Translations under genes and position numbers: made by a program
In this document: positions 46,560 through 58,167 of the stretch, piece after piece
How the letters are laid out: the number at the start of each line of letters is the position of its first letter
How positions within the stretch are numbered: the stretch's first letter is position 1
The notes under the pieces: model-generated
The model's database searches: none
Seen by the model: the letters and a program-made list of their open reading frames with translations, nothing else
What the model was told of the DNA's origin: nothing
Source: Oryzias latipes
Lineage: Eukaryota; Chordata; Actinopteri; Beloniformes; Adrianichthyidae
DNA length: 64,000 nt
Assembly (NCBI RefSeq): GCF_002234675.1
Contig: NC_019876.2
Span: 21,999,161 to 22,063,160, forward strand
Direction of reading: 5' to 3'

Positions 46560-47330
46560 AACAACGTTTTAATGCTTTTATTTTTATTAGATTTTCACAA
46601 GTCAAAATACAACAGTCACAATTCCCACCCATAAAAACAGATATATAAATATATATTTTAAAAAGAACTCTCAAAAACAAACCAGGCAAGAAAAAAAAAG
46701 TCACTGAGTTTTCTGGAAAAATATACCATTGTCCAAACAATAGTAAGGAGTGATCATCAGAACTATAAAATTGCCGTCCTTATTCAGACTTTTTTTCGGT
46801 CCAAGAAAGATTTCTAGGATTTGAAAATAGTATGTGCTGAACCCTTTCAAGAATATCGGAGGTGTTCAAATTTAAAACAGGAGTGCATGTCATCCACTCA
46901 TTGTTTGTTTGAAGGGGGTCTTGATTTTTTTCCATGAAAGAAGGATACGACGTTGGACCAAAAGCGTAGAAAATGCCAGAGCTGAAGCTTGTACTGTAGT
47001 GCAGTGACCTTGCAGTTTTGAGGAGTGACTCCAAATAATGCTCTATGTGGGTTTGGGAGGATCTTTATGTTCCATGCTTTTCCTAGGTTCCCATCTCACA
47101 CCTGCATCTTGGCCAAGTGTCATCTGTCCCTGGGAAGATCTGTGCCAGTTTACTGTTTGATATGTGAAGCCTATGTACAACTTTAAATTGTATCAAACCA
47201 CCTCTTGTACAGATTGATGATTTGTGGATAAACTTAGTTTTCTGCTGCCACTCTGTTCCAGTTATCTCCAATCCTTTTTCAGTGATATCTAAAGAAGGCG
47301 CTGCAGCTGTTTTAATTAGGTTGTATACAC
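46560..47330 (-). mobile_element. L1-like ORF2 C-terminal fragment
   Basis: The - strand peptides include FKVVHRLHISNSKLAQIFPG followed by WPRCRCEMGT, matching the C-terminal cysteine region of L1 ORF2. It precedes the endonuclease piece in transcription order, so it derives from a separate insertion. Confidence 0.6.
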
Positions 47331-48225
47331 ATTAATTCTTTTTTTTAAATGATATAGAGCAGGGGGGTCAAATTCATTTTAGGTCGGGGCCTACATTCCA
47401 CCCGTCTAATCTCAAGTGGGCTGGACCAGTAACATAAAAGCAAAATAAAAGCTTTGGTTTTCTTTTGTTTAACTTTTTTAAATTTATACAGACTGAATAT
47501 TTTACATCTGACACTGACACAATCCAGATAGTAAACTTAAGAGGGGGCTACGGAAAAAAAATGAATCCCCTGCCTAAAATGTAAATGTGAACATTTGTGA
47601 ACAGGAATTTGGAGTTAACCTCCCTTTCTCTCCTGAAACTTCACCCATCCATCAATATCAAGATTCAGATCCTGTGCAGAAACACATTTACTGTCATTCA
47701 AGTGTGCAAAACACAACGAAATGTCCAAGAATCTTTTCCTGGTTGGCTACCTTAATTTTGTGGCAACATCTGCCTTCTTCCATACCTTTAATGGGCGCCA
47801 TCAGTGACCAGACTGACATTACATGACCACCTTACTCCAACATTGTCCAGTGCAGTAACGAGAGCTGACTATGTCATCAGCTGTTATTGTGTCCATCAAC
47901 TCAAGAAACTCTGCTGACAGTCTCTCCAACAAAACTAATAATTAAAGCTACAAGTAGCATTTACCTTAGCGTGGGTGTTATCAGTGGGTCTCTTAATTAG
48001 GACAGATGACAGGGACACAGCTTTTGGTGCGAGAGCATTCACATGTACTTTTTTCTGTAACTCCTCGTGGCATATACAGGCCGACAGCACCATCTATTGG
48101 TGGCGGTGGTTATTACTGCTGTCTGTCACAATATAACACATCCCTCTTTTTCCAAGACAGGTTATTCATAACATTTTAAACAGTTGTTTAAACACAAAAG
48201 CAACCTCTAAAGAATTTGAACATTA
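47331..48225. other. No gene; hAT 5' terminus at 47360
   Basis: CAGGGGGGTCAAATTCATTTTAG at 47360 (first part: CAGGGGGGTCAAATTC) matches a common hAT family end. No matching 3' end was found. The rest up to 48225 is unassigned, with a left copy of a 15-bp target duplication at its edge. Confidence 0.4.
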
Positions 48226-49946
48226 TTTATTTATTTATTTATTTTTTAACTTGTCCTGTCCAACAGCTGGGCAGGCAGATGAGAGCTGAAGGTCTCTTGT
48301 GTTGGACATATTTTACTTTAACAATAGGGGTTATGAATCTTCTGACAAACCAGAGGTATGTCTGAATAAACCCCTTTTGTAATTGAGGCCAGACTTTATT
48401 CATTTTAATTATTTTTGAAATTCTTTTGTGTTGGACCGGACGGAAAAGGAAAGAAGGGAAGAAGAGTGAGGGATGTTAGAGAAGGGGGACAGGAGGGTGA
48501 TCATAGGAGGGGGGAGGGGGGTAAAACCATGAAGCAGCATAAAGCAACAAGCTACTGGATGTTTATCATTGCGGTAAGGTACAGATAGAACACAAATCTC
48601 AAAGGGGTGGGGCCTGTCCACACACACACACTCAAATGTTATAAACACACCTGTTAGCTGCAAAAATGTCCACATCTCAACACGTACACAATACAGATAG
48701 TGTTCACACACGCATACTTATGCCTACAAGCCAACTAGTGTGAGATATTTCATTCATTCACGCAATTTGTTAGTGCCTACCTGTTGGTGTTTGGCCGGTA
48801 GGGTACTGAGGGGACATCTCCTGATTACTCACAGTGATGTCCCATCACTCTCCCCACCAAGGGGCCCTAAATGTCTAAGGTGCAGTTAAAATTGGCGGGT
48901 AGGGTGCTGAGAGGACATCTGCTGCTTGCTGGCAGTGATGTCCAAGCACCCCCCCTACCAAGGGCCCTACATGTCTAAGGTGCAAATAAAACCGAGAGAG
49001 GGGGGGCCCACTCCATACGGCAAGCATGGGAGGGGGACCACTGCCAAGTAGCCCAACCACAAGGCTCAACGCAGGCTAAACCCCCCACCCCCTCAACCTA
49101 ATATGAGATTATATGAGGAAGGGGGTAAGTTGGGGGCAGCTGGTAGCCTGTCCCCCGGTGGTCAAACAGCCACCCCCCAGCCCCCCCCCCATCCCCGAGG
49201 CGCAGACGCCCCAGGCCCAGCACCACCCACCCCACACAGAATGGGAGGAGCCAGAAAGTGCGCCCCCACCCCGGAGCAAGCCCAGGCCCCCACCCCCAAG
49301 CGCCGGCCCTGGGAGAGCTCTGGTCAGGCCTCGGGACCGAGGCCGCCAACTGGTCAGGGCAACCGCCGATTGCCTCATCGAAGACCCCGACCCGTCAAAC
49401 CCCCAAGGTCCTGTACCGATAGTGGGACCCCCCCCCCCAGAAAGCCCCCCCCCACAGGACGGAGCCGACAAGCCCCCCCCCACACACACACACACCCCCA
49501 GACCCCGCAGCCCCAGCCGATGACACCCAGAGCCCCAAGAGGGTTGCCCCGCCCCGTCCCAGAGCCAGGGAAGGGCTGATCCCAGCCCCAGGCGTAGAAC
49601 GCAGCCCGCCCAGCGCCGCTAGACCCCCCCCCCCAAGCAGGACCCCCCGCCAACCCTCCCAGCACAGGCAAAGAGACCACCCCCCCAAGCCAAGCCGAGC
49701 CACCACTCAGCCCCCCCCACCACCACACCCCCCCCCACACCCGCGCCCAGAAGACCACGCAGCACCCCAGCCCGCCCCACCCAGGCACCGGACCCGGCCC
49801 CCCGACCAACGGAGTCCCCACCACCCCCCGCCAGGCACCGGAGGCCCCGACCCCCACACGACCCACGGCAGAAATGCAAGGAGCAGCGACGACCAGGCCC
49901 CCCCACCCCCTAAGTGATGGAGTTAGCGTGTGTTCAAGAATCTTCC
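48226..49946 (-). mobile_element. Retroelement with (TTTA)n tail and 15-bp target duplication, copy 2
   Basis: A perfect 15-bp repeat agaatttgaacatta flanks it (48211-48225 and 49947-49961). The tail appears as TTTA repeats on the + strand, so the element lies on the - strand. The 3' half matches 32146-33260, including a block beginning GCACCTTAGACATTTAGGGC that occurs twice in tandem here (about 48865-48985). The 5' half (49080-49910) is extremely C-rich on the + strand. No RT is readable. Confidence 0.78.
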
Positions 49947-50241
49947 AGAATTTGAACATTAGACAGTCTTATGCTCCTAACATAATCGCAAGGCAAATTC
50001 AGATTGCGAACAACTTTACATTTAACAATGTGCATCTTAGTGCAGTAGTCTGAAACATCGACATACAAACATTTAACTTATTTGTGAAGAAACTGGATTC
50101 TCTAGAAAGGACTTTATTAAATTTTAGGTTCGTACCCCGTCAGTTTCTTGCACACAGAAATAAATGAATAATGACTCAGAGACAGTTACTTATCTTTCAG
50201 TAGGTTTACTCTGCACAAACAGCACAGATTTGTACGCAGGG

Positions 50242-52490
50242 TTACAGACAGATGAACAGGGTTGTAGCATCAAAGTCCGAACCAACGAGCTCAGAAATGG
50301 GCTTGGTATATAAACCCTGCATTTGCATATTCAGAAGATCTTCCGCCATTCCGTTTGAAGAGGGAAAACCAGTGCTGGAATAACTGAGCTTAATCTCCCA
50401 AGCATCTGCGAATGATTTCATCTCATAGCTGGCAAATGGAACATGGTCGCTCACTATTTCTTTGGGAATCCCGTGTCTTGCAAACACTGATTTCATCTTT
50501 TCAATGACAGAGTAAGCTGTTTTTTTCTGGCAAGTTGAGAACCCTCCGGGTATTTGGTCAGGTTATCGATTAACAACAGATACGGTTGACCATTCAGCTC
50601 GAAGATATCTGCTCCAATTTTCATCCATGGCAGCTCCGGAATCATGTGTGGAACAAGTGGCTCCGCCTGATTCTTTGGTTGCATTTGCTGGCACTGTTCA
50701 CATTTCTGAATCATAGTCTCTATATCACTGGACATGCCAGGCCAGTACAGCACCTTTTCTTGCTTTAGCTTTTGTGCGCTGCATACCTTGGTGAGCCATG
50801 TGCAGTTTTTTCCAGGATAGTTTGTCGGAAGTTCTGTGGTATCACGATCTTGTCTCCTACCATGACTATGCCTTTATGAATGCTGATGTTGTGTCGCATG
50901 GGCCAATAGCAATATAGTGCTCTGTCTAAACTTTTCCGTTTAGCTGGCCACCCATTAATGTGTTTTTCACACACTGCTTGTAGCTCACTGTCTGTTGCAA
51001 CTGTTGTTTTCAGTCTATTGAGTGTGTCTTCACTCAGTCCCTCTTAGCCTCTAATGCATACACAACTCTTTTATCGCAGCCATTTTCACTTGTGGCGTCA
51101 TTGTCACTGGTTGCTGTAGCACGTGAGGGCATCGGCTATGAACATGAACATGAACATGCTGGGTGTGTATGTGACAGTGAGTTCATACCTTTGCAGCTGT
51201 AACAGCATTCCTTGCAGTCTGGCTGGTGCTTTGGACAGCGGTTTGCTTTCATTGCTTCAAGCGGCTTATGATCAGACTGCACAGTCACTGGTCTTCCATA
51301 GACATACTGGTGGAATCTTCTAGTAGCAAACACAATGGCAAGCAACTCTTTTTCAATTTGTGCCTATCTCTTTTCTGTGTCTGTGAGTGTGAATGCTTGT
51401 GATGCATAACATACAGGTTGTCCTTCCTGTAGCAGGCACGCACCCAGTCCATCTTTTGAAGAGTCTGCTTGTAGAGTCAAAGATTTAGTTTGGTCATAAA
51501 ATCTCAAAACTGGAGCTTGAGTGAGTTCCCTCTTCAGTGTGCTTAACGCTGCTGTGTGGTGTGGTTGCCACTGCCACACAGTGTCCTTTTTTAGTAACTG
51601 CCTCAAAGGTGCAGTAACCGACGCTGCATTTGGTATGTACTGTGCCAAGAATTTTACCATTCTCAGAAGACGCTCAAGACTTTGTTTATCCTCCGGAGTT
51701 GGCATGCCAATAATGGCTTTGATCTTTGTGTCGTCTGCTTTCTGGCCTGCTGCAGTTATGATGTGACCCATGTATTTCACTGTGTCTACTTTGAATGGAA
51801 TTTTGTCCTTGTTAAACTTCACATTTGCTTTTTTCGCTCATTCCATTACCTTTTGCAGGATTTCATCATGCTCGCGCTCTGAAGTTGCTGCTATGATCAT
51901 GTCATCTGCGATGATAAACATACCAGGGATGTCACCAAAAGTCTCACAGTTCTTTTGTTGAAAAACCTCGCTGGTGGAGTTAATACTTAATGGCAGCCGG
52001 AGGAAACTAAACCGGCCCCAAGGTTTCACATGGTGTTAGAAGAAGATGGCTCGTCCAGTTTGATTTGCCAGTAACCATCTTTTTTATCCAGAATGGTGAA
52101 GATTGATTTTCCTGCCAGTTTACTGCCTGGTTCAGGTCACAAGGGTCCAAACACACCCTTAGTGTTCCATTCTTTTTTTGTGTTGCAACCAGACTATTTA
52201 CCTGTGGGCTCCTTGACTGGCTTTATTACTTTTCTGTCTTGTAAGTCTTTCAGTGTCTTTTTCAGTGGCTCCATAATGGACAGCGGAACATTTCTGCATG
52301 CATGAATCACAGGTGTGATGTTTGGGTCTATGTGTATGTGGTGAACTCCAGGAAACTCACCCAAGCCTGTGAAGACCTCTACGTACTTCTCAATGAGCTC
52401 TTCCTTGGTTGCTGGTTTGGTTGGCTGTGAAGACTTTGCTGCTGCGATTGTCCCAATTCGTTTCACCAGGTGCAGCTGTCCACAGGCTTT
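50242..52490 (-). mobile_element. Decayed Ty3/gypsy pol remnant
   Basis: Broken - strand frames read, in order, RT (HIHIDPNITPVIHACRNVP; NSLVATQKKNGTLRVCLDP; IIADDMIIAA), RNase H (LQADSSKDGLGACLLQEGQ; VQSDHKPLEAM), the integrase zinc region (CEQCQQMQPKN) and integrase core (IVSDHVPFASYEMKSF; SSTGFPSSNGMAE). Many stops and shifts are present. No LTR pair was found. It is a different gypsy lineage from the elements at 35 and 62 kb. Confidence 0.82.
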
Positions 52491-52960
52491 TCAACTTTAG
52501 TCTTTTTTAGACTCAATGATAATTTGTTCCTATTAAACCAATATTTTAACTTGTAAAATTCCTGAGTTATTTTACTTAGAAGTTTCTCTAAGTTCTCCCC
52601 CGAAAATAAAATGTTGGCATCATCTGCAAAAAGTATGACTTTTATAATTTGTGATGATTGGAAAATATCATTAATATAAAGAAAAAACAGATTAGGTCCA
52701 AGAATTGAACCTTGAGGTAAACCACATTTGATATTCCTATTTTTAGATTTATTTTTACCAATCTGTACAAACTGCTGTTTACCTTCCAGGTAAATCTTTA
52801 ACCAGTTATACGTTAATCCTCTGATTCCATACTTTACCAGTTTATTCAGTAAAATATTATGGTCAATTGTAGGCTTTCTGTAGATCCATAAAAATTCCAA
52901 TGATGAATTTGTTTTTTTCAATACAATTAGTAATCTTTTCCACAAGTTTAATTATGGCAA
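52490..52960 (-). mobile_element. LINE reverse-transcriptase fragment
   Basis: The - strand frame carries GLPQGSILGPNLFFLYINDI, the catalytic ILFADDANILFSG and KYWFNRNKLSLSLKKTK. The motif FMDLQKAYN lies upstream in another frame. This is the palm of a non-LTR RT (L2 or Rex1/Babar type). It abuts the gypsy remnant at about 52490. Confidence 0.8.
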
Positions 52961-52984
52961 GTGATGTAGATCCAGGGACTGGAT

Positions 52985-54240
52985 CTTCCCAAGAGGCTAC
53001 AGGCTGATGAGATGAGTGGAAACAGCTGGTCAAGTCAGAAACAGAGCAGAGGGGAGAGGGGGAGGAGAGCTGACAGAGGCACCATGACACCATGTCCAGG
53101 ACGCCGGTCCAGATCGGCACGGTAGAAGTCTTCAATGAGGGTATGGTCCAGGATGAGGGAACAGGAGATCCAGGAGCGTTCCTCAGGCCCATAACCCTCC
53201 CAGTCCACCAGGAATTGGAGGCCTTGACCACGGGCGATGATACGGGCGGGTGGAGGGGAAGCGGACGACGGGCACAAAGGGCTTTTGTCAACTGGCTTAA
53301 TTTGTGAAGCATGGAAGGAAAGATGGACCTTGAGTGCCGCAGGTAGTCGTAGGCGGACACATGAAGGGTTGATGATGCGGTCAATGACATAGTGACCGAT
53401 GTAGCGTGGTGCCAACTTACGGGAGGTAGCCTTGATGGGGATGTTCCACGACGAAAGTCATACCTTCTGTCCAGGTTGGTAATTGGGCCCCACCACCCTG
53501 TGGCGATTAGCTATCTGGCTGTTGCTCTCCTTGCTGTGGAGGAGAGCGGCCCTGGTCTGGTGCCAAAACCTTTGGCACAGATGGAGGTGGAGTTGGACCG
53601 AGGGCACTGCCAGATCGAGTTCCTGTGACGGAAACAGAGGTGGTGTGTAACCTAAGGAGGCTTTGAAGGGAGACATCCCCATTGCAATAGAGGGGTGAGT
53701 ATTATGGGCCTATTCTACCCATACCAGATACTTGGACCAGTCAGAACTATTTTGGGCAGCTAGGCACCTTAGAGCCGCTTCCAACTCCTGGTTGGCCATC
53801 TCCGCCTGGCCGTTGGACTGTGGGTGGTATCCAGACGAGAGACTGACAGTGGCTCCGAGGGCAAAACAGAATGCCTTCCAAACTTGGGAAATGAATTGAG
53901 GACCGCGGTCCAAAATGATGCATGTGGGAATGCAGTGATGGCGGAATACCTGATTCACTAGGATGTCGGCGGTTTCAGTGGCAGTGGGTAGCTGAGGAAG
54001 AGGGACGAATTGGACAGCTTTAGAAAAACGATCAATGATGGTAAAAATAACGGTATTGCCTTGTTATGGTGGTAGTACAGTTACAAAATCCACAGCAATG
54101 TGGGACCAGGGTTGACTGGGAGTGGGAAGGGGCAGCAGATGACCAGCGGGTGGAGAATTGGATGTCTTGGAGCGGGAACCGGTGGTACAGGCCGCAACAT
54201 ATTCGCGAACATCCTTCTCCAGAAGAAACGTCTCTTGAGG
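52985..54240 (-). mobile_element. Chromodomain gypsy (Sushi-like) integrase remnant
   Basis: The - strand peptides cover the integrase core ([33 protein letters not shown]), the GPY/F-like region (MAPRYIGHYVIDRIINPS) and a chromodomain ([16 protein letters not shown]). Frames are interrupted several times. Sequence is close to the element at 62133-64000 but not the same copy. Confidence 0.85.
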
Positions 54241-54517
54241 AGACTAATAGTTCTATGGACCCCCCCCATGGCAGGGGGGGGGGGGTCCATAAGTATGTCC
54301 CCAGGTGAGTAGGAATTATTTTGGCAGTTTTCATCTTGATGGGAAACTGTCCACATTTAAATGACAAACTGAAACAAATTAAAACGAAAACAGGCAGAGG
54401 CACAGACAGTGAGGAAAAAAAATCATCCACACCTTAAGATCACTTGGGCATAGAGGGGAGCTCCAGATGTCAGAGTTCTTTTTTCAGCTACAAAGACCAC
54501 TTATATAGAAATCCAAA

Positions 54518-54654
54518 GCAGGCTCACAGGGAGGCAGGCTCACAGGGAGGCAGGCTCACAGGGAGGCAGGCTCACAGGGAGGCAGGCTCACAGGGAGGCA
54601 GGCTCACAGGGAGGCAGGCTCACAGGGAGGCAGGCTCACAGGGAAGCAGGCTCA
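54518..54654 (+). repeat. 16-bp minisatellite
   Basis: About 8.5 head-to-tail copies of GCAGGCTCACAGGGAG are nearly identical, with a single G to A change in the last full unit. There are nine GGCTCAC words. There are no spacers, so it is not a CRISPR array. Confidence 0.93.
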
Positions 54655-57600
54655 CCACACTTATAAGATTGCCAAGAGGGTAATCCCATGTTTTCTCAGA
54701 CCTTTGATCTCAGCCCAACTAAACACGAGAGTGTCAGTAGAAGAAACATTTTACTGGTGGGAGCAGACTCATATAAATGTCTACTTTTCTTTATTAAATT
54801 AGATATGTGATAAATTCTTTTTAATGGCATTTCAAGATTTGACACTTGTTAACTTGTCCCAGTTTTTGTGCTTACAACAAATTAGAATTGTATAAAAAAA
54901 GTAGAAGGTTCATTTCAGTGTGGTTAGTATTTTGCAATCATTTCTGTTGGTAAATGTATATAAGTTATCTCATTTCTGGTATAAACATGTTTGCAGAGGT
55001 GTTTGTGTCCATGTTCTGTTTCACAGGGAGGTGAAGGTGAAACTGTTGGGAGGGAACCGACTGTCCTAGCTTCTTCCCAAGATCAGCATGTTTTCTGCTT
55101 CCAGACCTGATTCAAAGGACGCTCTTTGTTAGTTTATCCGTGAGAAAAGGCTTTGCAGGGCCAGAGATGGTGTGGGACGACTGTGAATGGATGGACATGT
55201 TGCAATTAATGTTTTCTGATAGCGTTGCAGCCGTGTTCTTATCTGTTTACCCTCCTTAGAGCTCAGCGCATATGTAAATTAGGGAAACCCCAACAAATTC
55301 AATAAAAGGGGAGGCGACAGGAATATGCGCCAGAGCGGAGAGAGATTATTACTGGGAAATATTCTTGGTCTCTTGTCTTTCTTTCCTTTTGACGTTATTC
55401 AGATGTTGCAGGTTGTTTGAACCCAACAATTTCCCGAAAAACTAAGCTGTGTTATCTACAGCAGACTATTTGCAAAGTCAAATCCCAATTAAAACTGAAA
55501 CGTTGCAACTCAACTTGGAAGACACATTTACTTTTCTCTGGAATATAAAAACCTTGCGTTTGCAAAGACAGTGAAATGTATACTGGTGTCATGTCTCGTC
55601 AAGTCCCTGTCCGTCACTTGTGTTGTCTCGTGTGACACTTCCTGTTTTATTCAGAAGGTTTAACCCACCTCTCGTTTCAGACCTTCCTCTTCCTTTGTGT
55701 TTCCCCACAGCTGAGACTGCCTCATCATCCCTGATCGTTCCCATCTGTGCTTCCCGTCCTCATGTATTTATAGCCTGAGTTTCCCTTTGTCCAGTGCCTG
55801 TTTGTCATGTGTCTTCACTTGTCAAACCTTAGCCAAACTTCTTGAATCCGAGAATTAAAAGTAATCTTGAACTCTGCATCTGAGTCCCGTCCTGTGTTCT
55901 GCCTTGTCAACTGGTCATGGAGAGGCTTCATTATGAAATTACAATCGCTAATCTGCATCCTTAAAAAGTTGAATGTCAGGCACAGAGAGATTTGAAATCT
56001 TCAAGTGTAGACAAAAATAAGAGATTTTATAGGCACAAAAGATTCAGGTAAGACGGATGACTTTATGGCAGAGAGTAGAACAGCAGGTGTTTTAGTACGT
56101 AGCAGAACACTGTAGTGACACTTCTGATTACCAGAGTCCAGATGGAGTCGTTCGTTGGAGTCATCCAGTGTTTTGCTCATGAAATACGGTTTGGAAGTAA
56201 CAGGTCATCTGGAGGATTTGAGTAGCATTGGTACCCTCACAGTCCAATCTTTGACCATCTTTGACATACCATAACTCTTCAACTGTTCACTTGATCACCG
56301 TGAATCAGTTGATTCTGATCTGGAGGAAAGCCTCTTTTCTATGTTGGCCTTGCGCTGATATGCAACACTTAACCAATAACTAACATAAAGCGTTTTATAA
56401 CTCTGCAAAACTGCTATTCTCCATCAGAATCAGCTGATTTACGTTGTGTGTTAACATTGAATACTGTCAAGTGCAAAGTTCCTTTTCTCTTCTTCAGAAT
56501 CCAATGGAAGTCACACTGGAGTACAAATCATTGCAGCCAAAAAAAGCATAATTAATAATTAAATAAAAATAGTACATAAGTCGCTAGAAAAGTGTGATGC
56601 TTCTGAACTACCCTGCCAAGCCTTGTGTCATGCTTTCACACTGGACATGAAGCACAAGTGAAATTAATGTCCACCTGCTCATTTTTGATGGGCATCAGAT
56701 TTGCTGTTACTTGTTCAAAATGTGTTCATAAACTAGACGCTCTCGTCATGTGTGGGAGCAGCTACCATCACATTCTTAGCCTTGTTGCTTCATGGATGCA
56801 TTTACGGTATCTCTGATTTACAATGCATGGAAGACACAGATGATGTTGAGAGATTAGGTTTATCTATTTTGAAACGTTCTACAAAAGCATCGCTGATCTC
56901 GTCTCTGTGTCTGCGTTGATGACATCATTCTGAGACTCTTCCAGTGCGGTGAGCTTCACCGTCTTTTGCAGAAGCTGTGTCTGAATGACGGCGCTTTCAG
57001 CGGGACTTCTGTATCTCTGTTACCCAGTTTGATGACTTGGTGTCACGCATCAGTCCGAGGAAGAAAAAATAAAAACAATAATGTATCAATGCAGGGAAGA
57101 AAACATTCTAAAGTTTAGGGAGAGAGCGAGTAGATTCTCCTCCATGTTTGTTTTGGACAGCGCTTATTCTGTCAGTAGCAAATACTGATACACACAGCCC
57201 CAGTACCCTCTAGTGGTTGTTAGTTTTAAAAATAAAAAGAACAGACCTTTGAGCCTATTTATGTTTTTAAAAAAAATCACATTTAAGTCACTTTTGAGTA
57301 TAAGTTGCACCCCTACCACACTAAAAAAAAAAAACGCGACTTTGGAAAATACAAAGTTACAGGGGTGTTGAAGAGTTAATTCACATGAAACATAACCCAG
57401 GGCAACGTGCTGTATTCTCATTGATATGTGATGTTCTCTAGCTGTTATTCAATCTGACTTAATTTTGACGATTAAATGATCAAAGAGAATCAGAAAACTC
57501 TTCTTCAAATTGCCCCCGTGCTTCATAATCGGATTATCTTTGTAAGCAAATATTTATAAGGGTGTAAAAAAACACAGGGGCAGATTTTTGGCACTTTGGC

Positions 57601-57924
57601 ACATTTATTTGGAACGACGAGGTAAACAACTTTCTTCAGAAAACAACAAAAACTTTCACTAAACATTAACATGATGACATAACTGATGTCCCTGAACTGC
57701 AAACCTGCACTTTATAGGAGTGAAAGACAAACATGAAATCCTATTTGGTAATAGTACGGGTATACTATTTTCAGCTTGAATGCATTAAATTAAATCTCTC
57801 AATAAAGGTCATAGAAACAGATGGAGAAATGCAGATTGTTGAATTAGAACCTTGAAAAAAGCATTTATTCAGATCTTTGACAGAGGTGCAGTGGAGTCAA
57901 GGTGTCATAATTGATTTATTAATG
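54655..57924. other. Spacer between retroelements and C1q copy B
   Basis: Apart from the solo LTR at 55587-55909 I see no gene. A C/G-poor stretch with AATAAAAG near 55303 and scattered short ORFs has no recognisable protein. Confidence 0.45.
55587..55909 (+). mobile_element. Solo LTR, Gypsy type
   Basis: 323 bp bounded by TGTCATG and CTTGTCA and flanked by the perfect 5-bp duplication actgg (55582-55586 and 55910-55914). TATTTATAG (about 55766) serves as TATA box and ATTAAAAG (about 55853) as poly(A) signal. The U5 word CTCTGCATCTGAGTCC is familiar from fish Gypsy LTRs. No internal sequence remains. Confidence 0.85.
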
Positions 57925-58167
57925 TAGGGAAGTAAAATTCCTAAAATTACTGTTTTATTCGTCCATTTATGCTTTTATGGAGTTATGTCCGTTTAATTGC
58001 ATAAAATGTCCGCACGTAATATCAATATTGAATTTACAGCTTGTGTTTGCAGGAAGGAAGCCCAATGATTGGGCTGGCGAACCTCAGGAACCCCCCACCC
58101 CACAGTAACCATTTACAGATACTTCAGATTAAAGGCAGGGAGCTCGTGTGGCACATCAGGATCCGAC

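Noticed and set aside
49103-49959. Several overlapping ORFs of 83-194 codons, Gly/Trp-rich or Pro-rich
   Set aside because: They arise from the C-run block, are open on both strands in several frames, and match no domain.
54518-54654. CRISPR-like direct repeats
   Set aside because: Repeats are adjacent without spacers and the genome is a fish.
54444-54683. ORF of QAHREAGSQGGR-like repeats
   Set aside because: Translation of the 16-bp minisatellite; the period is not a multiple of three and no gene context exists.
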